The position numbers and the translations under genes are program-made. DNA of 14,415 nucleotides from Lachnospiraceae bacterium (GTDB taxonomy: Bacteria > Bacillota > Clostridia > Lachnospirales > Lachnospiraceae): NCBI GenBank assembly GCA_014804225.1, contig JAAVAF010000086.1:1-14415 (forward strand), written 5' to 3'. Below are positions 1 through 6,593 of the stretch, piece after piece; position 1 is the stretch's first letter; every line of letters begins with the position of its first letter. A model generated the notes under the pieces. It searched no databases. It saw nothing but the letters and a program-made list of their open reading frames with translations, and had not been told where the DNA came from.

Positions 1-30
1 GAAACGCAGATTGTGGAAAGGCAGGGGTAG
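1..30 (+). CDS. C-terminal end of upstream gene, probably diadenylate cyclase CdaA (partial)
   Basis: An open frame enters from the window edge, reads ETQIVERQG and stops at TAG 28-30, two bases before the ATG of cdaR. The tight spacing implies a shared operon. The nine residues cannot be assigned by sequence. The identification as CdaA, the membrane enzyme that makes c-di-AMP, rests only on the widely conserved Firmicute order cdaA-cdaR-glmM. The existence of a coding end here is likely; the name is inference. Confidence 0.5.
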   Translation, partial: ETQIVERQG

Positions 31-32
31 AG

Positions 33-1391
33 ATGAAAAGTAAGCTTCATAAACTCGTTGCTTTGATTACAAATAATTTCGGACTGAAACTTTTGGCAGT
101 TATCGTGTCTTTAGGATTGTGGTTTGTGGTGAATAATATTAACGATCCGCTCGAGAAAGCACGATTCAACAACATTCCTGTTGAGATTCTAAATGAGGAT
201 CAGATTACCAACAGCGGAAAGGTTTATGAGATTATCGACAATACAGGTACCGTGAATGTGGAAGTGACGGGGAAGCGTTCTATATTGAGATATATTACGA
301 AGGAAAATATCAGGGCAGTTGCAGACATGGAGCAGCTTACCTTTATGAATACGGTGGGCATTGAGCTTTCTAGTACAAGAAATAATTCTGAACTGGAATT
401 TAAGGGAAATATCGACAGTGTAAAGCTTTCGATTGAGGATATGAAGCGTGTTCAGATGATTATCAATACTTCGACAAGCGGGGACCCCGCAGAAGGATAT
501 GTGGTAGGAAGCGTTACGCCAAGTCAGAATATTGTGCGTCTTTCGGGGCCGGAGTCTGTGATTAACCAGATTGACCATGTGGAGGCTGTGGCGAGTATTG
601 ACGGATATTCTGCTGATATTAACACGAATGTTGAGTTAAAGCTTTATGACGCGGAAGGAAACGATGTCAAGAGCAGTTCGATTAAAATGAATATTTCTAC
701 AGTAAATGTGTCAGTTACGATTCTTGCAACAAAGGAGGTTCCGCTTGACTTTGTGATTTCAGATGAGCCGGCGCAGGGTTATATTGCAAACGGAACGATT
801 GAGAGCGTGCCGAGTACCATTGTGCTTGCAGGAAGAAAGGCAGCGCTTGATGCAGTGACGAAGTTTACGGTTTCGGACGCCTCGCTAAGTCTGGAGGGTA
901 AGACGGAGGATGTGACCAATATTATTAACATCAGAAAGTATCTGCCGACGGGGACACAGTTTGCGGATAGCAGCTTCAATGGAAATGTCAGTGTTTTGGT
1001 TGGCATTGAACGACTTGCTACAAGAGATTTGTCAATACCTGCTTCAAACTTTGCAGCGGGATTTGGAGGTCATGCAAAACCGGATACGCTTGATGCGGTG
1101 ATCAACGAATTTGAAGGGCGGGAGAACGCGCAGTTTCGGGTAAGAGTTTCAGGAACACAGGAGGCGGTTGATGCAGTCGATGAGGAACTTGTCATCGGTG
1201 TCATTGATATGGACAAAATATATGAGCGTCTTGCGCTTGAGGAATGGGTAGCAGGACGTTATGAGGGTGAAATTATCTTTGATTTTAAACTGACAGAGGG
1301 TGCTAAGATAGAACCGGATACCACGTATTCGTTGACCGTTGAGCTTAAAGAGCATGAGGATACACAGGACGAGAGTAGTAGTGATGTTTAA
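33..1391 (+). CDS. cdaR: CdaR, YbbR-domain regulator of diadenylate cyclase
   Basis: A 452-residue membrane-anchored protein. Residues about 14-34 form a single N-terminal transmembrane helix (LKLLAVIVSLGLWFVV), which leaves the rest outside the membrane. The remainder consists of about four YbbR-type beta-rich repeats, at roughly 40-130, 135-230, 235-325 and 330-440. They are recognisable by recurring segments such as VRLSGPESVINQI, IVLAGRKAALDAV and VRVSGTQEAVDAV. In Firmicutes this protein binds the cyclase CdaA and modulates c-di-AMP synthesis, and it is encoded between cdaA and glmM as here. The ATG at 33 follows an AGGGG-type ribosome site and the stop of the preceding gene by two bases. 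Family and context agree; the number of repeats is judged by eye. Confidence 0.93.
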   Translation: MKSKLHKLVALITNNFGLKLLAVIVSLGLWFVVNNINDPLEKARFNNIPVEILNEDQITNSGKVYEIIDNTGTVNVEVTGKRSILRYITKENIRAVADMEQLTFMNTVGIELSSTRNNSELEFKGNIDSVKLSIEDMKRVQMIINTSTSGDPAEGYVVGSVTPSQNIVRLSGPESVINQIDHVEAVASIDGYSADINTNVELKLYDAEGNDVKSSSIKMNISTVNVSVTILATKEVPLDFVISDEPAQGYIANGTIESVPSTIVLAGRKAALDAVTKFTVSDASLSLEGKTEDVTNIINIRKYLPTGTQFADSSFNGNVSVLVGIERLATRDLSIPASNFAAGFGGHAKPDTLDAVINEFEGRENAQFRVRVSGTQEAVDAVDEELVIGVIDMDKIYERLALEEWVAGRYEGEIIFDFKLTEGAKIEPDTTYSLTVELKEHEDTQDESSSDV

Positions 1392-1418
1392 CCTTTGGAA
1401 AGGAGTAACAATTATAAA

Positions 1419-2768
1419 ATGGCAAGACTTTTTGGAACAGATGGCGTAAGGGGTGTGGCAAACGATGAATTGACGCCGATGCTTGCAATGCAGCTTGGTC
1501 AGGCAGGAGCATATGTACTCTCGAAAGAGAAAGCGCATAAACCTACGATTATGGTAGGCTGTGATACACGAATATCGGGTGATATGCTTGCGAATGCGTT
1601 GATGGCGGGAGCATGTTCGGTAGGGGCAAATGTGGTGTATGTGGGCGTGGTTCCGACACCGGCGATTGCATATTTGACGAAGAAATACAGGGTAGATGCG
1701 GGAGTTGTTATTTCAGCCTCGCATAATCCCGTTGAGTTTAATGGTATTAAGTTTTTTGACGGTAATGGCTTTAAGCTTCCGGATGCATTGGAGGATGAGA
1801 TTGAGGAGCTGATTCGAAGCGGAATGAAAGATGTTCAGTTCCCGACAGGTCCGAGCGTCGGAAAGGTAAAGTATCGCACGGACGCAAGGGAGGAGTATAT
1901 CAACCATTCAGTACAGGCTGTGCCCGTAGATTTGACTGGAATGAAAATAGTGGTGGACTGTGCGGAGGGTGCATCATATTATACATCTGTGGAAACACTA
2001 AAAGAGCTTGGTGCGGAGATTGTTGCGATACACAACAATCCCGACGGTACGAATATCAATGCGAACTGTGGTTCGACACATATGGGAGAACTGCAGGCGC
2101 GTGTCGTTTATGAGCGGGCAAAGATTGGTCTTGCATTTGACGGTGACGCAGACAGACTGCTTGCCGTGGACGAAAACGGAAATCGAATTGACGGCGATGT
2201 GATCATGGCAATTATTGGCAATCATATGAAAGCAAAGGGTGAGTTGAAAGACAATACCATTGTGGCGACCGTGATGAGCAATCTCGGATTTTTCCTGATG
2301 GGAAAAGAAAACGGAATCAAGATTGAGCAGACAAAAGTTGGCGATCGGTATGTCCTTGAGCGCATGGTAGAAATCGGAGCAAATCTTGGCGGCGAGCAGT
2401 CGGGACATATTATTTTTCTCGATGAAAATACGACGGGAGATGGTCTTTTAAGTGCATTGCATCTGCTTCAAGTCATGGTGGAAACAGGAAAATCGCTCTC
2501 AGAGCTTGCAACTGTTATGACAGTGCTTCCTCAGGCGCTTGTAGGTGCGCGGGTGCCAAATCATAAGAAAGACAGTTACATGGAATATACTGAAATTGCT
2601 GATGCAATAGAACGTGTCAGTGAAAAATTTAAAGGCGAGGGAAGGGTGTTAATCAGACCATCGGGTACAGAGCCGCTTGTCCGTGTGATGATAGAGGGTA
2701 AGGATCAGGCAATGATTGAGAAAGAGGCAAGGGCACTTGCGGAGCTTATCCAGAACGTAATGCTTTAA
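1419..2768 (+). CDS. glmM: Phosphoglucosamine mutase GlmM
   Basis: Converts glucosamine-6-phosphate to glucosamine-1-phosphate on the cytosolic route to UDP-GlcNAc, peptidoglycan and teichoic acids. The 449-residue length is normal for the family. The protein opens with MARLFGTDGVRG, has the phosphoserine loop VISASHNP with the active serine at residue 101, the metal-binding loop DGDADR at 241-246, and the C-terminal phosphate-binding loop RPSGTEPLVRV. The start is taken at ATG 1419 because the family begins MxxxFGTDGVRG there and AGGAG lies 13 bases upstream. An in-frame TTG at 1395 would add eight residues without precedent and would lie upstream of that ribosome site. The gene is co-directional with cdaR, 27 bp downstream; CdaR and GlmM are both known partners of CdaA. 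Confidence 0.97.
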   Translation: MARLFGTDGVRGVANDELTPMLAMQLGQAGAYVLSKEKAHKPTIMVGCDTRISGDMLANALMAGACSVGANVVYVGVVPTPAIAYLTKKYRVDAGVVISASHNPVEFNGIKFFDGNGFKLPDALEDEIEELIRSGMKDVQFPTGPSVGKVKYRTDAREEYINHSVQAVPVDLTGMKIVVDCAEGASYYTSVETLKELGAEIVAIHNNPDGTNINANCGSTHMGELQARVVYERAKIGLAFDGDADRLLAVDENGNRIDGDVIMAIIGNHMKAKGELKDNTIVATVMSNLGFFLMGKENGIKIEQTKVGDRYVLERMVEIGANLGGEQSGHIIFLDENTTGDGLLSALHLLQVMVETGKSLSELATVMTVLPQALVGARVPNHKKDSYMEYTEIADAIERVSEKFKGEGRVLIRPSGTEPLVRVMIEGKDQAMIEKEARALAELIQNVML

Positions 2769-2808
2769 GGATACGTTAGAGGGAGAAACGAAAGGATAAG
2801 GGAACGAT

Positions 2809-3072
2809 ATGGTAAGCCAGAAGGTAGTAATTAAAAATCCGACGGGTCTTCATCTGCGTCCGGCGGGAATACTTTGCAAAGAAGCGATGCGGTTTCGGTC
2901 ATCGATAACGTTTCAATTCCGTTCGACGAAAGCAAATGCAAAGAGTGTTCTTGGTGTGCTTGGCGCATGCGTAAAGAGTGGCGATGAAATTGAACTGTTC
3001 TGTGAGGGCGAGGACGAGGAGGAAGCCTTAGAGGCAATGGTTAAAGTGATTCAAGATGGACTTGGAGAGTAA
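2809..3072 (+). CDS. ptsH: Phosphocarrier protein HPr
   Basis: An 87-residue HPr of normal length, the cytosolic phosphoryl carrier between Enzyme I and the sugar-specific EII proteins of the PTS. The histidine site is NPTGLHLRPAG with His15 in the canonical place. The regulatory segment NAKSVLGVLGA puts serine at residue 46, the site used by HPr kinase/phosphorylase in Firmicutes, so both catalytic and regulatory phosphorylation should be possible. The gene lies 40 bp after glmM, behind a purine-rich ribosome site (AAGGATAAGGGA), and an intrinsic terminator follows immediately. No ptsI is adjacent, which is common in clostridia. It could be a specialised HPr paralogue rather than the main one, but nothing is missing from it. 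Confidence 0.95.
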   Translation: MVSQKVVIKNPTGLHLRPAGILCKEAMRFRSSITFQFRSTKANAKSVLGVLGACVKSGDEIELFCEGEDEEEALEAMVKVIQDGLGE

Positions 3073-3073
3073 G

Positions 3074-3107
3074 AAATGGCCCGAATGAAAAAGGTTCGGG
3101 CTATTTT
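3074..3107 (+). terminator. Rho-independent terminator after ptsH
   Basis: A GC-rich stem GCCCGAA (3079-3085) pairs with TTCGGGC (3095-3101) around a 9-base loop. An A-rich 5' flank pairs with TATTTT at 3102-3107 and extends the stem. This separates the cdaR-glmM-ptsH block from the sugar nucleotide genes. The T tract is short, so some read-through is likely. Confidence 0.8.
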
Positions 3108-3154
3108 CGATTAGAGAAGAACGGAATAAAGAAATGCAATTAGGAGGATAATAG

Positions 3155-4012
3155 ATGAAAAAGATAATAGTGACAGGTGCAAACGGGCAGCTTGGCAGAG
3201 CAATCAATCAGGTGTATGCTTCCGATAACCAATATGAGTGTGTGAACACGGATGTGAAAGATTTGGACATTACCGATATTGATGCAGTTTTGCGGTTTGT
3301 GGGGGAAATAAAGCCGTATGCGATTATTAACTGTGCGGCGCACACCAATGTAAACGGGTGTGAGACCGATGTGGATAATGCATATCGCATCAATGCACTC
3401 GGACCGAGAAATTTAAGTATCGCGGCGACGCGTGTGGGAGCCAAACTGATGCATGTTTCAACAGACTATGTTTTTGATGGACATGCTGATACACCATATA
3501 CTGAGTTTGATATGCCTAACCCCAAGGCTGTTTACGGAAAGACAAAGCTTGCAGGGGAAAACTTTGTGAAAGAATTTGCAAAGGACTATTTTATTATCCG
3601 CACAGCATGGCTTTATGGTGATGGGAAAAATTTTGTAAAGACGATGCTTGGACTTTCTGAAACGCAAGATACCGTGACAGTGGTAGGAGACCAGCTTGGT
3701 TCGCCCACCAGTGCGAATGAGCTTGCAAAAGCGATTGCTTATCTTTTGCCGACGGATAACTTTGGACTGTTTCATGGCACTTGTGAAGGGATTACAAACT
3801 GGGCGGATTTCACACGCGAAATCTACAGATTGGCAGGAAAGTCAACAGAGGTTATTACGGTCACAAGCGCAGAATATGAAAAAAATACAACGGGCGTTGT
3901 TGCGCCAAGACCCCCATACTCTGTATTGGAAAATTATATGCTGAAGCTTACGACAAATCATATGTTTGCAGATTGGGAAAAAGCTATTGCAGAATATATT
4001 CGGAATATGTAA
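3155..4012 (+). CDS. rfbD: dTDP-4-dehydrorhamnose reductase (RmlD/RfbD family)
   Basis: A 285-residue short-chain dehydrogenase of the extended type. It has the N-terminal nucleotide-binding motif VTGANGQLGRAI (residues 6-17), the substrate/catalytic segment VSTDYVFDG (101-109), the YxxxK pair Tyr127/Lys131 in YGKTKLAGE, and RTAWLYG at 149-155, all typical of RmlD. The family performs the last step to dTDP-L-rhamnose, reducing dTDP-4-keto-L-rhamnose with NAD(P)H. AGGAGG at 3142-3147 sits seven bases before the ATG, an excellent ribosome site. No rmlA, rmlB or rmlC is adjacent, so the substrate must come from genes elsewhere, or this member acts on another keto sugar. It is the first gene after the ptsH terminator, so a promoter is expected in 3108-3141, but I see no convincing one there. 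Confidence 0.88.
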   Translation: MKKIIVTGANGQLGRAINQVYASDNQYECVNTDVKDLDITDIDAVLRFVGEIKPYAIINCAAHTNVNGCETDVDNAYRINALGPRNLSIAATRVGAKLMHVSTDYVFDGHADTPYTEFDMPNPKAVYGKTKLAGENFVKEFAKDYFIIRTAWLYGDGKNFVKTMLGLSETQDTVTVVGDQLGSPTSANELAKAIAYLLPTDNFGLFHGTCEGITNWADFTREIYRLAGKSTEVITVTSAEYEKNTTGVVAPRPPYSVLENYMLKLTTNHMFADWEKAIAEYIRNM

Positions 4013-4030
4013 GATGATAGTAGGATACTA

Positions 4031-4053
4031 AAATTGGCAAATTGTTCCAATTT
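4031..4053 (+). repeat. Hairpin in rfbD-gmd spacer
   Basis: AAATTGG (4031-4037) and CCAATTT (4047-4053) are perfect inverted copies around a 9-base loop. An A-rich run follows instead of a T run, so it is not a good + strand terminator. It may be the outer part of the repeat-like element that begins near 4071, or simply an mRNA 3' end structure of rfbD. Confidence 0.45.
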
Positions 4054-4070
4054 AAAATAAGGAATTCATA

Positions 4071-4169
4071 GGAGGAAGGTTGAAAATAAAAATTTTCAAC
4101 CGACAAGTTTTGTGCTACGCAAAAACTTGAGCCATTAGCTACTCCTAAAAAACAGTCGTGGCATGGAGG
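4071..4169 (+). repeat. Palindromic repeat-like element between duplicate Shine-Dalgarno copies, before gmd
   Basis: This segment lies between GGAGG at 4071-4075 and GGAGG at 4165-4169, the second being the ribosome site of gmd. It carries a perfect 10-bp hairpin GGTTGAAAAT/ATTTTCAACC (4078-4087 with 4092-4101, AAAA loop). A second 8-bp hairpin follows, CAAGTTTT/AAAACTTG (4104-4111 with 4122-4129). A weaker arm has GCCA (4131-4134) opposite TGGC (4159-4162). Its segment CTACTCCT...CAGTCG (4139-4158) resembles CTGCTCCT...CAGTCG in the tandem repeat at 13692-13712. CTTGAGCCATTAGC (4126-4139) resembles CTTCTAGCCACTTGC (8308-8322). Removing one flank copy plus the insert would restore a normal GGAGG-to-ATG spacing for gmd. 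The element family and its insertion are inference. Confidence 0.6.
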
Positions 4170-4173
4170 CTAA
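4135..4173 (+). promoter_or_regulatory. Hairpin that can hide the gmd ribosome-binding site
   Basis: TTAGC and CTCC (4135-4139 and 4142-4145, with two unpaired bases between) are complementary to the contiguous GGAGGCTAA at 4165-4173, which contains the gmd Shine-Dalgarno sequence. Nine pairs could therefore close around the ribosome site. The GCCA/TGGC arm (4131-4134 with 4159-4162) is incompatible with this pairing, so two alternative folds are possible. The base pairing is seen directly; a regulatory switch is inference. Confidence 0.4.
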
Positions 4174-4175
4174 AA

Positions 4176-5255
4176 ATGAATAATATTGCATTAATTACCG
4201 GAATAACAGGTCAGGACGGATCATATCTTGCAGAGTTTCTGCTTGAGAAAGGATATGAGGTGCATGGACTGATTCGTCGTCACAGTCTTTCAAATACAAT
4301 GAGAATCGATCATTTAATTAATTCGGATTATCATAAGGTAAAGTTTTTTCTGCATTTTGCGGATACGACGGACTCTTCTAATCTGATGCGGATTATCGGA
4401 GAAATCAGACCGACGGAGGTCTACAATCTTGCGGCACAGTCGCATGTTGGGGTTTCCTTTGAGGTGCCGGAGTATACGGCGGAGGCTACGGGCGTGAGTA
4501 CGCTCAAACTTCTTGAGGCAATTCGTGTCAACGGCGGAAATTGCCGCTATTATCAGGCGTCTACCTCGGAGCTTTTTGGCGGACTTCCAGAGACAGCGCC
4601 GCAGAGCGAGAAAACGCCGTTTTATCCGAAGAGCCCGTATGGCGTAGCAAAGCTTTATTCTTATTGGATTACCGTAAATTACAGGGAATCTTATAATATG
4701 TTTGCATGCAACGGTATTTTGTTTAACCATGAGTCGCCAAGACGTGGTGAGAATTTTGTTACAAGAAAAATAACACTTGCAATTGCAAATATCATGGCGG
4801 GGAAACAGGACAAGCTTTCGCTTGGAAATATGAATGCAAAGAGAGACTGGGGATTTGCCGGTGATTATATCGAGGGAATGTGGCTGATGTTACAACAGAG
4901 TGCACCGGGAGATTACGTGCTTGCGACAAATGAAACACATACGGTTCGCGAGTTTGTCGAGGCCGCTTTTGATGAGCTTGGAATTTTGATTCGCTGGGAG
5001 GGCGAGGGTGTCAACGAAAAGGGATATGATGCCAAGACAGGGAAACTGCTTGTCGATGTCAACCCCGAGTTTTATCGTCCGGCAGAGGTTGAGTTTTTGT
5101 GGGGAGATTCCACAAAGGCGGAGAAAGAACTTGGCTGGAAGAGAAGAGTGGATTTTAACGGACTTGTTAAGATGATGATGGACGCTGATTTAAAGGAAAT
5201 TGCGGGGATATCGTGCAAAGAGTTTCGTGCAAAAAGGGAGACGGAAAATGAATAA
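4176..5255 (+). CDS. gmd: GDP-mannose 4,6-dehydratase
   Basis: A 359-residue extended SDR enzyme that converts GDP-D-mannose to GDP-4-keto-6-deoxymannose in the cytosol, the first step to GDP-L-fucose. It shows the NADP-binding motif ITGITGQDGSYLAEFLL from residue 7, NLAAQSHVGVSF near 84, STSELFG at 129-135 with the catalytic Thr/Glu region, and Tyr155/Lys159 in SPYGVAKLYSYW. The segment LFNHESPRRGENFVTRKI is a strong family signature. The start is ATG 4176, six bases after GGAGG; an in-frame GTG at 4158 would place that ribosome site inside the gene. The 3' end overlaps fcl by 8 bp, so the two are translationally coupled. Expression may be affected by the structured element immediately upstream. 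Confidence 0.96.
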   Translation: MNNIALITGITGQDGSYLAEFLLEKGYEVHGLIRRHSLSNTMRIDHLINSDYHKVKFFLHFADTTDSSNLMRIIGEIRPTEVYNLAAQSHVGVSFEVPEYTAEATGVSTLKLLEAIRVNGGNCRYYQASTSELFGGLPETAPQSEKTPFYPKSPYGVAKLYSYWITVNYRESYNMFACNGILFNHESPRRGENFVTRKITLAIANIMAGKQDKLSLGNMNAKRDWGFAGDYIEGMWLMLQQSAPGDYVLATNETHTVREFVEAAFDELGILIRWEGEGVNEKGYDAKTGKLLVDVNPEFYRPAEVEFLWGDSTKAEKELGWKRRVDFNGLVKMMMDADLKEIAGISCKEFRAKRETENE

Positions 5256-6189
5256 GTCAGACAAAATATATGTGGCAGGGCATAGAGGACTTGTTGGCTC
5301 TGCAATTATCAGAAGCCTTGAAGCAAAAGGCTATACGAATGTAATCGGAAGGACGCACAAGGAGCTTGACTTAACCAGTCAACAGCAGGTGACGGATTTT
5401 TTTGAAAAAGAACGGCCTGATGTGGTTGTGCTTGCAGCTGCAAAAGTGGGTGGTATTAATGCGAATAATACAACACCCGCGGAATTTGCCTATGAAAATA
5501 TGCAGATCCAGTGCAACGTGATTAAATGCTGCCACGATTATCAGGTGAAAAAGCTGCTGTTTTTGGGAAGCACTTGTATTTATCCCAAGATGGCGCCGCA
5601 GCCGATTCCGGAGGACGCGCTTCTTACGGGACCGCTTGAGGAGACAAATGAGGCATATGCGATTGCAAAAATTGCGGGATTGGAGATGTGTAAGTTTTAT
5701 AAGAGACAGTACGGCGACAATTTTATCAGCTGTATGCCGACGAATCTTTATGGTCCGCATGACAATTATGATTTAGAGGGCTCTCATGTAATGCCGGCGA
5801 TGATTAGAAAGTTTCATGATGCAAAGGAAAACGGTGCAAAGACGGTAGAGCTTTGGGGAACAGGGACACCATTGCGGGAATTTTTGTATGTTGATGATAT
5901 GGCGGATGCGTGTGTATTTTTGCTTGAAAATTACGACGGTGAGCAGCATGTCAATATTGGTACGGGAAAAGAAGTGACCATTAAGGAGCTTGCAGAAACG
6001 GTAAAGCGTGTTGTGGGATATGAGGGAGAAATTGTCTGGAACAAGGATATGCCGGATGGAACACCCAGAAAGCTTACGGACGTGACAAAGCTTCACAAGT
6101 TAGGCTGGACACATAAGATTGAGCTTGAGGAGGGCGTGAAACTTGCATATTGCTGGTTTAAGGAGAATGTTCAGGCAGCCAGATTATAG
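5248..6189 (+). CDS. fcl: GDP-L-fucose synthase
   Basis: A 313-residue GDP-4-keto-6-deoxymannose 3,5-epimerase/4-reductase (WcaG/Fcl). It takes the Gmd product to GDP-L-fucose with NADPH. All residues known to matter in the E. coli enzyme have counterparts: the motif GHRGLVGSAI at 11-20, Ser108 and Cys110 in GSTCIYPK, Tyr137 and Lys141 in EAYAIAKIAG, and His180 in LEGSHVMPA. The start is ATG 5248, inside the end of gmd, with GGGAG seven bases upstream. The upstream in-frame ATG at 5200 would add sixteen residues before the Rossmann motif. The adjacent gmd-fcl pair implies that the polysaccharide contains L-fucose, provided GDP-mannose is made elsewhere. Confidence 0.96.
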   Translation: MNKSDKIYVAGHRGLVGSAIIRSLEAKGYTNVIGRTHKELDLTSQQQVTDFFEKERPDVVVLAAAKVGGINANNTTPAEFAYENMQIQCNVIKCCHDYQVKKLLFLGSTCIYPKMAPQPIPEDALLTGPLEETNEAYAIAKIAGLEMCKFYKRQYGDNFISCMPTNLYGPHDNYDLEGSHVMPAMIRKFHDAKENGAKTVELWGTGTPLREFLYVDDMADACVFLLENYDGEQHVNIGTGKEVTIKELAETVKRVVGYEGEIVWNKDMPDGTPRKLTDVTKLHKLGWTHKIELEEGVKLAYCWFKENVQAARL

Positions 6190-6224
6190 CAACCGATAGT
6201 TTTAGAAAGGTAAGGTTGACGGGT

Positions 6225-6578
6225 ATGTACGACAGCCCGAGATTGAAAGCGCTTAAGAGAACTACATATTTATTGGTAAGCGCAGGATTTCAATCAAGAC
6301 ATAAAGGGTATCGGTATTTGCGAGAGGCTGTGTGGATTTCATGGAAGGAGCCTGAGATGCTTCGATCTGTGACAAAACGTCTTTATCCTGAGGTGGCAAA
6401 ACGGTTTGACACGACAGGGAAACAGGTAGAACGTGCAATAAGAAATACCATTGAAATTGCGTGGCGTTATGGAAATGCTGATACGCTTGCGGTCATTTTT
6501 GGAGATTTGTTTACCAAAAACAATGGGCGTCCGACAAATTCAGAGGTTATTCAGGTGTTGGTAGATAATATCTTTTGA
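6225..6578 (+). CDS. Stand-alone Spo0A C-terminal DNA-binding domain protein
   Basis: A 117-residue protein that matches the Spo0A effector (DNA-binding) domain over nearly its whole length. HKGYRYLREA (26-35), TKRLYPEVAKRF (50-61), the recognition-helix stretch QVERAIRNTIEIAWRYGN (67-84) and GRPTNSE (101-107) are all hallmark segments of Spo0A. The phospho-receiver domain is absent, with no room for it between fcl and this gene. It could bind 0A-box-like DNA without phosphorelay control, perhaps as a local regulator of the polysaccharide operon; that role is inference. ATG 6225 is chosen, with TAAGG nine bases upstream. A TTG at 6216 with AGAAAGG five bases upstream is equally arguable and adds three residues. 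The gene lies between fcl and the first glycosyltransferase, 15 bp from the latter's start. Confidence 0.88.
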   Translation: MYDSPRLKALKRTTYLLVSAGFQSRHKGYRYLREAVWISWKEPEMLRSVTKRLYPEVAKRFDTTGKQVERAIRNTIEIAWRYGNADTLAVIFGDLFTKNNGRPTNSEVIQVLVDNIF

Positions 6579-6593
6579 CGGGAGGATATTTGA

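Noticed and set aside
189..578. Minus-strand open frames such as this one, and similar ones under other genes
   Set aside because: They mirror strongly supported + strand genes, lack ribosome sites and show no domain signatures.
3108..3154. Promoter for the polysaccharide genes after the ptsH terminator
   Set aside because: I could not find a convincing -35/-10 pair with proper spacing. A promoter is biologically expected but not visible.
4034..4060. TTGGCA plus TAAAAT as a promoter for gmd
   Set aside because: The spacing is about 13 bases, too short for a sigma-A promoter, and both elements overlap an inverted repeat.
4080..4130. A 16-codon TTG-started leader peptide (MKIKIFNRQVLCYAKT) behind AGGAGG
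   Set aside because: The ribosome-site spacing is only four bases, the start lies in a perfect hairpin, and the frame is made of the palindromic element. No run of codons hints at attenuation.
4071..4169. CRISPR array or riboswitch in the rfbD-gmd spacer
   Set aside because: There are no regularly spaced identical repeats and no recognisable aptamer consensus; the structure is hairpins only.
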